Of a stretch of 64,000 nucleotides of DNA, positions 1-12,441 are shown piece after piece (positions within the stretch are counted from its first letter, which is position 1; each line of letters starts with the position of its first letter). Under the pieces are notes generated by a model. That model was not told the origin of the DNA. It worked only from the letters and a program-made list of their open reading frames with translations, and searched no databases. This DNA is from Stenopsyche tienmushanensis. Taxonomy: Eukaryota > Arthropoda > Insecta > Trichoptera > Stenopsychidae. The translations under genes and the position numbers were made by a program. The stretch spans positions 310,001 to 374,000 of the forward strand of contig WACJ01000526.1 of the NCBI GenBank assembly GCA_008973525.1, read 5' to 3'.

Positions 1-165
1 ATCTATATTAAGAATATATATTTTTTTATCGAACTTAAAAAAACTCAAAATTCTACACGGTAATCAGTGCTATCATGGTCTGACAAATAAATTTGGAAAT
101 AAATCACTAACAGTTAGAACAAAAATTAAAATTCATAAACACTAACAAGATCGGCTGTGTCAATA
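1..165 (+). pseudogene. LINE reverse transcriptase 3' fragment, cut by a hAT insertion
   Basis: The translation is broken but matches the segment just after the RT domain of the LINE copies at 4371-4470 (+) and 40140-40247 (-): an NxCYH-like stretch followed by KSLT..TKI.IHK. The DNA also lines up directly with 4371-4470. The fragment stops where the hAT element at 174 begins, so the LINE was here first. It is a separate copy from the one at 3.5-4.7 kb because it covers the same part of the element. Not functional. Confidence 0.6.
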
Positions 166-173
166 CACTAGAG

Positions 174-2770
174 CAGCGCTTCTTAAACTTATGTAGTCCG
201 CGGACCCCCTCCTGAACAAAATTTTCTTCGCGGACCCCCTCTTGAACAATATTTTTTTTACGACTTCTAATTATGACCTTTGGCTCTCAGCCCTCGATAT
301 ACGCGGTTTCCTATTACGCGACATATAGACAGAGAACGTCTTAGTTTTTCAAATGAAACTTTGAAATTTTAACCGCGATTTATACATGCCGCATAAAAGT
401 GAACCTTCTTGAATCGTTTAAATTATGCGGTGTCATAAACCTGAATTTTTGAGACCTACAGGTAAATCCGCCACTGGTAATAATAAATATTGGTAAAAAT
501 GTATTACTGGATATTTTAATAAATGGTGTTGCACATATATAGAGATAATAATTTTTATTATATGGAATAAAATGAATAAAAATAGTAGTAATAAGAATTT
601 TAAAAATTACAAATCATAACATACATACAACATTTATTGGTTAAAATAGATCTTATTATAATGTTTTCTATAGATATTTTTAATTTAATAAGATGGGTGA
701 ATTTGTTTTATTGAAACCAAAAGTGCAATGTCGGGCTCTATGTTAGAAGGCTTTATTCTATGGTCCTCTTATATTAATACATTTAGCTTGTTTCTATATT
801 TTGATTTCATATAAAATATTACTGAAAGTCTGTTCATATAAATATGTTGTACAAAATGGAATCGAATGATGGAGTGCTTTATTTGCAACTGCAATGTAAT
901 TACCAAAAGCTTGTCAGTTTCGTTTTGTTGAATTGTAATTTCATGGACGTATCGCATGATAATCCTATGAGAGCGTCCTGTTCATGCGTAGATTAGTATT
1001 TATTATTAGTGACTTCCCTGTTAAATGGATCTCTAATCCAGTTGTTGCCAGAAATAGAACTGGGAAAATAATTCCGGATGTTGCTTTTTTAGAGTAATTG
1101 AATGTTCAATAAAATATCTGCCGAAATCGTTGAGTGTTGGAAAAGACTCATACACACATTCGTGAATACGTTTCGACCATAAGACGATTTTTTTAATAAT
1201 CGCTTCTATTTTATCTTCAACTTCAAATATATTTACAGTTGCACCTTGTAGGCTCAAATTCAGTTCATTCAAATATCAGCCAAAATAGCTAAACAGGAAA
1301 AATGGTTAAAACGTCCTTTCAATTCAAATTGCGTATCTATTAAAAAAAATCGCATTTCATCACGAAGTTCAAAAAGGCCATTGAGCACTTTCCCACGTAA
1401 CAACCAACGTACTTCAGCATGTAATAATACATGTTTATGTTGACTTCTCATCTCCTCGCATAAAATTTTAAAAATTCGGGAATTGAGTGACGAACCTTAA
1501 TGAAATTGACAACTTTAAGAACTTCATGCGATGTGTTTTTTAAATCGGTTGATATATTTTTGGATGGCAATGTTTCCCTGTGTATGGAGCAATAGTTCCA
1601 AATGACCTGAGGTTCTACACCTTTAATAAGAGCAATCAATCCAGATTTTGCTCCTGACATTGCACGAGCCCCATCGGTGCAAATTCCAATATATCTTAAT
1701 CACTCGATCTCATTTTTAATTATAAAATTATTCAAACTATTAAATATAGCCATAGCTGTAGTACACAAAGTTAGTGATTCACAAAATAACAAATCTTCTT
1801 TAGTTTTATAATCAAATTCATACCAAATGAATTCTAACAAATTAACATTATCAGAAACGTCGGTACTCTCATCCAATTGTAGTGAGTAATATTGACTTTT
1901 GAACACTCTTGAAATTAACTGCTCTTTTACATTATTTGACATGTCTTCAATCCTATTCTTGATCGTATCATTCGATAGTGAAATCAAATTAATATATTTC
2001 GTAGCTCTAGGCCCCAACATTATATTCGTTACTACTTTTGTAGCGGGAAGAATCAGTTGCTCTGCTATATTATGAGGTTTTCCAGCTTTTGCTATAAGTA
2101 GGGATACTTCATAAATGCTTTTACTGATATCAGTAGTTGTGGTTTTTTTGCATTAGATTTTGGCTTGAATCGATTTCTCGTTTTTTTATTTTAAAAAAAT
2201 CGATAGACTTACAGAAGTGTTCGCTGTGGTTTGTTTGCAAATGACGTCGGAATTCATTCGTTTGATAAATTTTCGCGACATAGAACACAGACAAATCTCC
2301 AAATGATAAATACTCATCATAATATTTTCTAATTTCGTTTCTTGGTGGATTGGGTGATTGGGGATTTTTGTAGTGCACAACGTTATGCCCGAATATACAA
2401 TGAACTGCAAAATATTTCTATCGTTCAAAATAAATTATTTACACACATCTATTTAACTTAAAGTTTCAAAAAACACTGCCAATAGTCTTTCAACTATTTC
2501 ATAAAGCGTAGGTATAATTTCGTCAGATTAACTATTAAGACCTGTCGACTTTCTAAGAAAGTATACATATTTTTATGGCGGAAAGAATACGTTTGGCGTA
2601 CATTTTATCAAACAAAGATAGGAAGAGCTTGAAAGTAAAAATAAAATCTTTCGGCATTCTTCCTTCATCCTTCCCAGTTCCACAACCATTTTTTAAAATT
2701 TTCTTAGCTGACCCCCTGCAAAGGCTTTGCGGCCCCCAGGGGCCCGCGGATCCCTGTTTAAGAACCGCTG
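174..2770 (-). mobile_element. hAT transposon (family hAT-A), near full length
   Basis: The left end CAGCGCTTCTTAAAC and the right end, read on the minus strand as CAGCGGTTCTTAAAC, form a 15-bp terminal inverted repeat with one mismatch. Flanking 8-bp target duplications are CACTAGAG (166-173) and CACTAGGG (2771-2778), 7 of 8 matching. The element is 2597 bp and carries a decayed ZBED5-like transposase on the minus strand. A GC-rich subterminal block containing CCGCGGACCCCC is shared with copies at 22722 and 35653. The hAT assignment rests on the 8-bp duplication, the TIR form and the transposase. Confidence 0.85.
769..2430 (-). pseudogene. hAT transposase, ZBED5/GTF2IRD2-like, broken
   Basis: Read on the minus strand from about 2378 downwards, successive frames give a zinc-finger-like N-terminus (YLSFGD...RRHLQTNHSEHF), the DDE/RNase H region (LQLDESTDVSDN at about 1880), the CTDGARAMSGAKSG motif (about 1670), then LLHAEVRWLLRGKVLNGLFEL (split across frames) and a C-terminal hAT dimerisation remnant (KSKYRNKLNV, about 800). 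These motifs in this order are characteristic of ZBED5 / GTF2I-repeat type hAT transposases. At least five frame breaks or stops separate the pieces (1033-1272, 1269-1451, 1448-1660, 1700-2020 and 2130-2378 are separate open segments), so no active transposase is made. Confidence 0.8.
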
Positions 2771-2778
2771 CACTAGGG

Positions 2779-3450
2779 CACTAAGCAAGGTATTTATGGG
2801 GATGAAACAAGGATTTTAACTTGAATTGAAATTTACCGAATTGGTCTGATCTAGTAGGAAAAGGCGCCAATTTTTAGTCTACCAACAAATTTAGGAGATC
2901 ATCTCAATCCAGGTTCACCCTGATTTCATGGATTTAAAAGAGAAATTACTGAAGCGACAAATAAAATCATGCAGGGATCCCGTGAATAATACCCGGATCA
3001 CATTAAGCGTAAAAAGTCAGGTATGGTAAAAAACAAGGCAGGAAAGTGTGGCCGCATGTTAATTCGGTACTGTTTTTCGACTAATGCTGACGACGCCATG
3101 ACAAATATCACTTTAAAATGAGACTACGGGCAGGACCTTGTCAAACAAAATACGAATAAATAGTACTTGGTATTTAACATATTGCGTAAAAGTGACAATG
3201 TGTATTTCATCTGAGAAAGTCCCTTAAAATACACCGTAAGTAGAAGACACTCGTCTGCTCTAATCATCGAGGTCCACAAATAATCAGATGATACTTATCG
3301 TCGGTGTAAAGTTTAAACTCATATCTTTGTCCAAAAAAAAATATCATATTTCACATTAGTCAAAATTTCAATCGAAATTAAATTTATTTTGCGTATTAAA
3401 CCGGTGTGTACAAAGGAGACAGATGACAGCATCAAGGACGCCTTTTTTTT
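2779..3450. other. Intergenic stretch with a SINE-core-like motif
   Basis: No gene is seen. Around 2870-2905 the motif CCAACAAATTTAGGAGATC closely matches one at about 8610-8630 next to a tRNA-like SINE promoter, so this is probably a decayed SINE body. The rest is unassigned AT-rich DNA between the hAT and the LINE fragment. Confidence 0.35.
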
Positions 3451-4690
3451 AACAATTTCAGAAGGCGTATAGCTCACTGCCCTCTTATGACGCCAAAATA
3501 ATGTTAGGGAATTTTAATGCGAAAGTAGGCATGGAAATCTTTTTGAGGCCTACAATCGGAGCCTATAGTATTCACGAGACGTGCAACGATAATGGGGAGA
3601 GACTCGTTGATCTTGCCACATCCGTCAGGTTGATTGTCTGTAGCACCACTTTTGCGCACAAAAATATCCACAAATACACGTGGTTATCTGCCGACGGGGT
3701 GACCCGTAATCAGATTGACCATGTGTTGGTGGATAAAAGGCATAGAAGTGGTGTGGCGGATGTTAGAACGATGCGTGGGGCGGATTGTGACTCTGACTAT
3801 TGTCTTATAAGAGCCAAGTATGCATTTAGAGCAAACTTCAGTAATTTGAAACTCCCAAAAAAAAGGTGAGACGTTGACGCTCTGGAGTTCTAAGGGGAAT
3901 CCTGAGTAAGCTGGTGAGGCTGTCGAGGATGTGTGTCCGGATCTGTTAGTATAGTTCACTCCAACGGTGCCCTGTCGGAGCCTTTCGAGGTAACGACGGG
4001 AGTTAGACAGAGGGATGCCCTTTTCCCATTACTTTTTAATATTACGTTGGAGGCAATTATGAGGGAGGCTGGCAGATCGGGACACGCATATCCATGGAAG
4101 AATAATGCAATGCATTTGGCCTTTGCTGACGACATCGACGTCGTGGCTAAATCGAGATCGGAGGCCTTGGCAGCACTTACGTCTATCGACGGAGCTGCTG
4201 CTAATTTCGGCATGAAAATCAACTTTACCAAAACGAAATATATGATGGTATCGAGGGTGAATGCTGGGGGTTATACCTTCGTGAGTATTAATAGTGAAAT
4301 AAATATAGAAAGTATTGAAATATTGAAGTTCTCCTTGAGGAGAACATTTTAATGACTAACGAAATAACCTCCAGGATTCAACACGGTAATTGGTGCTATC
4401 ATAGCCTGAAAAACATAATGGGGAATAAATCACTATCGACGGGAAAAAAAGATTAACATTTATAAAACATGAATAAGACCGGTAGTGGTTTACGGCGGTG
4501 AAACATGGACCATGGCCATTCGCGACGCTATGCGCCTAGAGAGGTTCGAGAGAAAAATATTAAGAAAAATTTTCGGACTCCACCTGGAAGGCAAAAGAGA
4601 AAACACTACATGAAAAATCCTTTTCCTAGTTAGGTCTCCTATGGAGATCGCCTACGTTCGATATCGGATATGACTATTTTTAAGATTATT
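3450..4690 (+). pseudogene. LINE fragment: endonuclease joined to reverse transcriptase, internally deleted
   Basis: The 3501-3869 segment encodes the C-terminal half of an apurinic-type endonuclease (MLGNFNAKVG, then TWLSADGVTRNQIDHVLVDKR, then RGADCDSDYCL), the 'craniofacial development protein 2-like' type found in many insect LINEs. After a stop it jumps to the RT palm (3890-4352) with FADDIDVV, the equivalent of the YADD active site, and then to a C-terminal segment (YGGETWTMAIRDAMRLERFERKI, split by frame, 4480-4590). The N-terminal part of RT between endonuclease and palm is missing, so this is an internal deletion. Frame breaks occur at about 3870, 4352 and 4470. It is closely related to the fragments at 32895-33360 and 39693-40742. 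Confidence 0.8.
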
Positions 4691-5631
4691 TTTAAAACTA
4701 GCCCAAGGTAAGCTTCGTTAATTCCGGATCTAACAGGAGATTTATTTTCTTTCATAAACGAAAATAACTGTTCGCACTGAAAGCTTCAGAACTTCATAAA
4801 GACAAATAGTAATACCATGAATTGACACTAGTTCCAATTCAAACTCAAAAATGTTGAACCCATGTCAAAAGTACGAATAAAAACTAATTAAGCTACGTCT
4901 CTAATGTCCATACGCTTTCATCACGGGAAAATTTTTGGAAACTAGATGATTTTATTTTGACCTGATGTATTTTGAGACAAAGAGATGTTTTAAAAGTATA
5001 CACATTTCCTGGATAAACAATGTCTGCAGCATTAATTAGGTATTTTTATGAATGTTTTATTGGCTAGGTCGCAAAAATATTCGCTGTGGACTGCATATTT
5101 GATGCCATTTTTCTGCGCTATAGATTTTTTAATTAATGTAAAATTTAAATAGGCGATTAATAGGCGCGCTTCAGGAGGCGCCTCGTCATAATTATTTCTC
5201 CTATTTGTGAAGATTTTGATATATTATTATTAAGTGATCTGCTGGCACTAAATTTAAAATAAGAAAAAATAACGATTATTAATAATATGTTATTATGAAT
5301 TTCATAATATTGATATGAAATTTAAAAATGAAATTCTTCTCAGATTAATGTTAGCAAGGGTATTTTTTTAAACAATAAATGCTTTTATACACTTAATTAA
5401 ACGTTGGTCATTCAATTGTTGCATATTCACAATACGCAGGATTTTTTTGATATTCACTCAATAAGCAATTGCCATATGCCTTTATAACTTTGTTGTTACA
5501 CCTTTTTCATCCATTAGTTTTAGTTGCAAATCTAACTCATATATACGGAATTTCGCAATATATTCTAATATTATAGGAATGGAGACAAGATTTCTTTAAA
5601 ATTAAAATATTCATATTAAAATTTTGCTCAC
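4691..5631. other. AT-rich non-coding stretch
   Basis: No coding signal or repeat structure was recognised on either strand. If the GPCR exon just beyond is real, this would be part of its downstream intron. Confidence 0.3.
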
Positions 5632-5782
5632 CTGCACGTCGCAGTTGTTTATCCACCACACAGGAACTGATTATCAAGACGTTCCCTGAACATCCCAATG
5701 TAGATAAAAAGCTCAAAATAATCAGACGGGTAAGACGAGGCCATTCTTCAGTGAGGGTAATCGGCGAGACGGAGAAATTCAT
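5632..5782 (-). CDS. Probable class A GPCR exon with N-terminus and first transmembrane helix
   Basis: The minus-strand frame gives a short N-terminus, then TEEWPRLTRLIILSFLSTLG, CSGNVLIISSCVV and DKQLRRAG. A hydrophobic helix containing GNVLI followed by a basic loop with LRRAG is the standard TM1 plus first intracellular loop of rhodopsin-family receptors. Asn of GNV is the most conserved TM1 residue. The segment ends exactly at a good splice donor (GCAG/GTGAGC, intron starting at 5631), and an acceptor-like TTATTGCAG lies 11 bases upstream of the ATG at 5782. The start could therefore be this ATG or an earlier exon. Remaining helices were not found downstream on the minus strand and may lie outside the window or behind long introns. 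The loop pattern resembles melatonin-receptor-like or orphan insect receptors, but subfamily is not assigned. A decayed pseudogene exon is the alternative. Confidence 0.55.
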
Positions 5783-8524
5783 GGGGATGATTGCTGCAAT
5801 AATTCGATTAATCAGAGCTTATATTGGTTTTCATAACAAAACTTAAATAACGGTACAATAGTTCCCACCATGCTTGAGTGTGTTCCGTAATTAGCTCCTA
5901 ACTTCGAATGTCGATTTGAAATAGCAATTCTTGTCTTAAATTAAGACTAACTTTTTTATCATTACGAAACGCATAAGTTGATATGTTCATCTAACAACAT
6001 ATTCACCATTCTGTATTTTTTTCTTCTGATGTGTGGTATTGTGAGACGTTAGAAGATAAGAAGATAAGATAGATGAATTTGCCAAAGGTATTGAACAGCT
6101 TTTTGAGGTGGCTTGGCTATGATATTTATAGCGATAAAAAATGTTTATTATGTCGACTCGATTTCAAGACCAAATACGAGAGCATTGCTATATAATTTAA
6201 GCATTTAGATTTTAAAATTTCAAAACATAAGTCAGAATTCTTCTTTATATACAATTAAAATTATTTTCTAATAAGCTTTACAATTTTGGCAAATAAGCGC
6301 AATAACTTCACACATTAATAACTTAGTTTTCTTTGAATATAGTTTCTATGTATGAATATTTATCAAATAAGAATGCATGAATATATTGTAAATCAAAAAA
6401 CTTGCTGATAAGATAATTTTATGATGAAATTAAAAAATAGCTTTCCATAAAGAGTAAACTTTTTAGAAACATCATTGTTCATTAATGAACAATAATACCG
6501 TTAATTTATCACACATTCAAATTTTATAAATGGCGTTAAATAATTAATTTACCTCAATATAAAAAAACGAATTGGATCAAGCAAATTTTTTGCAAAAAAG
6601 GCATCCATTGCTTCATTTCAGTACGATTGTAACTATTAGTGTGACTGTATGTAAAATGAACGTGATTATGAGAATTCTAAATAATTACAGGTAGTATGCT
6701 TATTCATAGTACAAAGTGAAAATTTGAAAGAAATACATGAGAGAATAGTGAATAGAGCCGTGAATAGAGCAGAGAGTTTGAAGTTGATATTTCAATTAAG
6801 GATTCTGTGGAATCAATATCTGATGAAATGTGCTAGAATTTATAACAGTTTTGGTAGATAAGCAAATGAAAGTGTACTGAAATAGCGAAATGCATAATGA
6901 TCTCAATAAACGTAAAGATGGGATATTTCGGACTGTCAATAGGACTCTAAACTACTAAACGAAAATCGACAGCATCGAAAACAAAACTTTGAATAATTCA
7001 AAGATCTAGAGTCCACATTGGAGTTCTTAGCAGATCACAAGAAAAATAAATTGGTAATTTTATTTTAGAATGATAGAATATGCATCACAAATTGAAGCTT
7101 GTTTTCGGAATAATTATCTTTAAATAGCAATCATTCCTTACGCAGATCATATCATAATATTTGCAATCTGAATTTGGTATTCAACGATTTCTATAGCAAT
7201 TAATGAAGAAAATGTGCAAAAAAGATTTAAAGAGCAGGCAAGAAAGCAAACTTTAATACTAAACTAACTACATAATTGATGTTTGTCTATCCAAATTCTT
7301 AAAATTATTTAAAATTGAAAGGATGGATGTTTTATAATACAATGACATTACATTCGCGTCAAATTTACACAGTGTTATGTATCGTCTGTATCACTTTAAA
7401 TAAATGTAGGCACTAATATGAAGTATATTAAGATGATTATCTGTATTATATTAATGTTAATTAAAATAAAATAATAATAGATGCTTCTAAGAATAAATAA
7501 GAAGAGAAAATCTAATGTTTGAGTCATAAAAGTGTAAAAAAACTTGCCTAAACATTTACGATTAAACAAGAATAGACATCGAAGATTTTTTTCAGCTAGT
7601 CAAAATTCACTGCTTTCGAAGGAGAAAAATGGATTGGTAATGAATCTATTCGAAGACATCTGAAAGTCATGAAATATGTATACAATTATAAATAGGAACT
7701 TGGGTTGACCTCATTAATAAGGTGGCGTTTAGCACAACAGGGAATCAATATGTTTGATGAAAATTCTCTCGTTCAAAACACTTGATTATAAAGTACAATT
7801 GATTTGTGTCTGTCCAATATTTTTACATTTTTCAATTAAATTAATTACAGTTACATTCGTTCTATTTTCATGTGTATTTTGCTTGACAAAGTAAAGCAAA
7901 AACAATCCAAATCTTAAATGGATTAGCGAGTTATATCGAAAAGAAAATAAGGATTTACAATCTAATACGCAAATTGTGTAGTGGAAATCTGAATACCAAA
8001 TTGAAACTTTTGAAATGAAGTACGGAAAAAAAATTGCTCTATGCTATAAACATAATAAAAATCCAACAGTATTATCGGTTCGAAATTGCGTTTTTTTTTT
8101 ATTTCGATATATGTAATAAGTTGACCGCTTATATAAATTTTCATCAAGTGTCAGAAATGGAAAGTTGCATTTAGCAGAAGATTTTGCATATAAATCGCTC
8201 AACTTATTTAAAATACTACATTAAACAGCCAGCTCTTTCACCTCACCTACCCTTTAGTAAATCTTTTTCCTAGTTTTTCTAATGATCTGCATAAGATTTT
8301 TAAAAAGTCACATTTTTTAGCAACAGCTGTATCTGAAAATATTTATGATAAGAATAAATATCTTATGATTGAGCCATCCAGAAGTAATTTCAAGAATCAA
8401 TTACAAACGGTGTATATAAATCGAAGAGATTTAAGAAACAATAGAATTAGTGCATTAATTACAATATTATTGCCTGACTTGGGCCCGAATTTTATTTAGG
8501 ACATTATGATAAAGTAAAAGAACC
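5783..8524. other. Long AT-rich stretch without recognisable genes
   Basis: Only short chance ORFs occur. No terminal repeats, coding motifs or RNA genes were recognised. The composition resembles intron or intergenic insect DNA. Confidence 0.3.
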
Positions 8525-8710
8525 AAGTGTTAGTATAGTGGCTTAGATTCTGGACTTTTATTAAAAGTTTCGGGTTCAAATCCAGACTGTGGAAAAAAAA
8601 TCACCGTACCAACAGATTTGGGAGATCGGAAATATTAATATTTCTAATCGTTAAATGGTTTAGAGTATTGACAGCTCTGGTGTAATATGTGTATTTTTTG
8701 TAATTTAATC
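8525..8710 (+). repeat. tRNA-derived SINE
   Basis: A pol III A-box-like TAGTATAGTGGC is followed about 40 bases later by the B-box GGTTCAAATCC, the spacing of a tRNA gene, but the arms do not fold into a sound tRNA. Downstream lies the body motif CCAACAGATTTGGGAGATC, which recurs at about 2870-2905 and, more weakly, at 33640-33700. This is the layout of a tRNA-headed SINE. Confidence 0.6.
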
Positions 8711-9400
8711 GATGCATATTTCAATTCCTGTTAAAAAATTTGGTGTATTGAAAATTGATATCATGCTTGATGCCAATTTCTATAAGTGGTCTTAAATGTT
8801 TGCAAAGTGAAAGGCAATAAATTCATTATATTTTCGCTTGTTAACTGATTTAGATCTTTCAGTTTTTTTCTTGTCTCTCGTTTAAACAATTTGAAAAAAT
8901 CTTTGCAAAATTCTTCATTTCCATTGATGGCTCGCATTTAAAATGATTGTTTCATTGTATAGCAAAAAATGTTAATTGATTAACTAGAAAATCATGTTTT
9001 AAATAATTTAATTATGTTTATTGATAATAGATTGCTACTCGTTTACATTCAACTATGGATAATTTGGCCCTCAAATAGTTTTAAGTGGAATAAGAACGCA
9101 ACAATACGATGGGATGATACTTGACGCTTCATTAAATTGTGCAAGCGCATCAAAACACATAACATTTCAGTTTTAATTAATAAATTATTATTGGATATCC
9201 TGAAAAAAATTACATTGTACGATAATACAAAAATGATACAAAGCTTGCATTATGTCGCACATGTTGCAAATAATTCTCTTACATTTAGTCGCAGCGCTCA
9301 ATTAATACTATTATATTGATGCAATTTGAAGGACTACTTACAATAGATAATAGTAGTGGTTTGAAATGAAAATTAAAAACATTGAAATACTTACACAAAA
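8711..9400. other. AT-rich non-coding stretch
   Basis: Nothing supportable as a gene was seen; only short chance ORFs. Confidence 0.3.
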
Positions 9401-9404
9401 GCTA

Positions 9405-9690
9405 AAATATTGTCTTCTTTGATGAGAAGATATTTACGATAAGAATATACGTGAATAATAAGCAAGTACCCATAAATTATCGAAGACTTTATAGGGTCAT
9501 AATTTGGTCCATAGTAAGTGTTGAAAATGCATAAATAAACTGACGTATTTTGCTTATACCATCAACCTAAACACAATTTGTAGCATTTGAAATTGGAAAT
9601 GTAGATCCTGTAGAAAAACACCAAGCTGAGTATAATATTCTATTGATTTTTTTTAAAAACGGAATCTTCTTTTACATATTTTTATTTGAC
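9405..9690 (-). repeat. Dispersed repeat, inverted partner of 11480-11790
   Basis: The reverse complement aligns along its length with 11480-11790. Shared blocks include TCTACAGGATCTACATTTCC, AGTTTATTTATG and AAATATCTTCTCATCAAAGA. The two copies face each other across about 2 kb. No coding capacity was recognised, so the family is not named. Confidence 0.7.
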
Positions 9691-11350
9691 CCAATGTTTT
9701 TTTGGCTGCGGTTAAGAGGCGTAAACGACTCTCTTGGTGGGCGATGGCTTACTCTAATCTCAATTGGTCTGGTCACCTAATTTGATCGAACACTGCGATG
9801 TTCGTCTTGGCAGTTTGTACGACCTCGTTTGAACTCTACCTAGGAGGCTAAATGCTTGTCTCATAAAGTATTTAAGGTTTCCATTAAATTATTTCACGAA
9901 CGATCGATATATACTCTCACATTTCATGTGATTCATTTCTTACAAATAACATGATATTAGCTAATTAGCGTTTCATAAAATATACTTCTATATTATGTAC
10001 TAATGAAGTTCTTGACGATTTAAGTTGTATTCAACTTCATTGTTGGGAGAAATTGTAGAAGTTTTTGATTTAATTTTATGAACGCTGACACTAAAAACGT
10101 CTCTTGGAATATTTTAAATTGAAACCACCTATTTTTTATGAAATGGATAAATTTTTTCCCGATATATTCACGAAGGTTTTGAATGTCGATGGTGATTATT
10201 TTGTAGAAAAATTTTTGTAAATAAATTTATTATAAAAAAATTATTTCGTTTATATAAAACCCTTTTTCTAAGTATCTCTAATATTATTTAGACATGAGAG
10301 CTTTATAATGATATTATTTAATTTTTTAAATCCACCACTTGTCATCACAGTTTTTATATTACACTTTAAGATTAAAATTATATTAATACAGTTTATGGTA
10401 TTTTCTGAAATGACTACTGAAATAAGGCTAGACTGAACATAGACAAATGCGTGTTTTATTAACCCTTTGAGGAGTACAGACGCGTATTTGTGATCGAGCT
10501 CCAGAGATTTAGAACAAGCCCACTTACACATTGAGCTCGGTGAAGCATTGTGCAGTTCGGAGATTGTGAATGGGAGACAGATGGAGAAATTTTACCGAAC
10601 AATTTTGATGATTAATATGGTAGTTGTTAAGTGTTATTATAAACATGAAATTAGAAATTTTATATGGATATATGACAGTTTTATGAAATTTTGCCAGCTA
10701 CGATTGCATCCACAATAAGAAATTTCATATTCACAAATGTTTATTGAAAGTTAGGCAATTCAAAATCAGTAGAAAACCTTTAATGTTGTGGAATGATTTA
10801 TCATTATCTGCCATGATAAAATGTTGTTTTATTGAAAGTGTGTTGAATGAAAGTTGTGGGAAATATCCAAATGCATATCCTTACCAGAATATCAAATTTC
10901 TGAATAATAAGTTTAAAGACGACTTTCCTTTTTTTAATTCGATTGCCTTAATCTTTTAACCGTCAGTCATTTTAGAGATATTATAAATTGCGTAAATAGT
11001 CGTTCGACTTGTATGTTTTATTATCTAAAAGCGACTTGTGTGTCCTAACATTTGTATGTATGCAAGGGCGCGTCTGCTACTTGGATAAAATGCGCACCGC
11101 ACGAGGGCGGCCGATTTAAGTCGATTATGGGGGGTGGCCGTTTGGCCTCCTAAAAATATTGTACTACATAAAAAAACAAATATAACATCATTGTTTAAAT
11201 ATCATATTTACGTTGATTTTGTACGTTTGACTCAAATCTCATTTCTGCTAAGTAGCAGGTATAAATAAGTCCCATTAATGGTAGTTTTACAACCTCGATG
11301 GCGGTCGATAATTTTTGATCGTGCAATTTCATCAATAGAAACAAATTTAA
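9691..11350. other. Unassigned stretch
   Basis: It contains a mixed-composition patch at 9710-9850 that may be a SINE body, a patch at 10454-10600 beginning TTAACCCTTTGAGGAG (piggyBac-like end) and sharing a CAGTTCGG..AGATTG block with the repeat at 51.5 kb, and a GC-rich patch at 11065-11140. No gene is supported. Confidence 0.3.
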
Positions 11351-11479
11351 AACAGTGTTCATCAACCTTTATACACCTGGGCACCGGTAAAAAAAAGAAA
11401 AAAATGTTGTTTTGTGGAACGCCCGTCGTAGTTGTTCGCTCCCTTGGGTCTTGGGGATCAAATGCATTCTATCCATCCG

Positions 11480-11790
11480 CATCCGATCCACAGTAGATCA
11501 AATGAAAATGTGGAAAAGAAAATTTCGTTTTTAAAAGAATCAATAGAATGTTTCACTCAACTTGATGTTTTTCTACAGGATCTACATTTCCAATTTATAA
11601 TGCCACAATATAATTGTATAGGTTGATGATATAAGCAAAATATGTCAGTTTATTTATGGATTTTCAATAGTTACTATGGCCCAAATTATGATCATAGGAA
11701 GTCTTCGCTAATTTATGGTTACTAGCTAATTTAAATTATTCACATACATTCATGTCGTAAATATCTTCTCATCAAAGAAGCCAATATTAT
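11480..11790 (+). repeat. Dispersed repeat, inverted partner of 9405-9690
   Basis: See the partner copy for the matching blocks. A hAT-like end, CAGTGTTCATCAACC, lies just upstream at about 11355, so the repeat may sit inside a decayed hAT element. Confidence 0.65.
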
Positions 11791-11799
11791 GGCAGTAGT

Positions 11800-11965
11800 A
11801 GAGCCTAGCGATGTATTGCTGTGGGGCTGAGAAGTTAGAATGCGTGCGCTCTCCCTCACTTCGTAAAGCGACTGGCGAGCCGCCGAGCACCACGACGCGC
11901 GAGCCACCGAGCGCGGCCGAACGCGGCCTAACGCAGCCGAGCGTTTGGATAGACGCACATTAGAT
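11800..11965. repeat. Short GC-rich patch with degenerate repeats
   Basis: Repeated GCCGAGC / CGCGGCC-like units form a sharp GC peak in AT-rich surroundings. Open frames here are low-complexity and arginine-rich on the minus strand, which suggests repeat DNA and not a gene. A GGATAGACGCACATTAGATTG / GGACAGACACACATTGATTT pair follows at 11947 and 12028. Confidence 0.35.
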
Positions 11966-12317
11966 TGATAGAATTATCGCCTCTCGGCATAGTTGACAAA
12001 AGACTTTGTTTGCCTTAGCAAATTTTGGACAGACACACATTGATTTTTATATATAAAATATTAATTCTATATACATACCCAAATTATTTCAGGTTCAATA
12101 ATTTTAATGGGATTACCAACATAAAACTAAAAATTGACTGCTTGGATGTTTGAAAATTAAATAAATGATTTATGTTACGCCTTAAACGATGATGTTTTTT
12201 TTCAAATTTACATATTAGATAATCCGAATGAAAATATCGCTCTTTGAATAAAAGTGTTACATTCAAATAATAAATAATTTATACATTTCATAGGTACAAT
12301 CTATTTTCCTTTCTATC

Positions 12318-12400
12318 AGGGCCATAACAAGGGGGTGGCAAAGCAAGTGCCCGCCATGGGCGCAACTGGGCTTGGGGCGCAAATCGTTAAATTGTAAAAC
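12318..12400 (+). mobile_element. hAT-like or related terminus
   Basis: CAGGGCCATAACAAGGGGG followed by a G-rich subterminal stretch resembles the minus-strand ends at about 52378 (CAGAGCCGCAACGAGGG) and about 54178 (CAGAGCCGTATCGAGG). It is read as one end of a transposon family; the other end was not located. Confidence 0.4.
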
Positions 12401-12441
12401 AACCCACCCGATCAGTCTTCTTCGGACAACTTTGTTTTGTA

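Noticed and set aside
8540..8600. Possible tRNA gene
   Set aside because: A and B boxes are present but the arms do not pair and the body continues into a repeat, so it is called a SINE.
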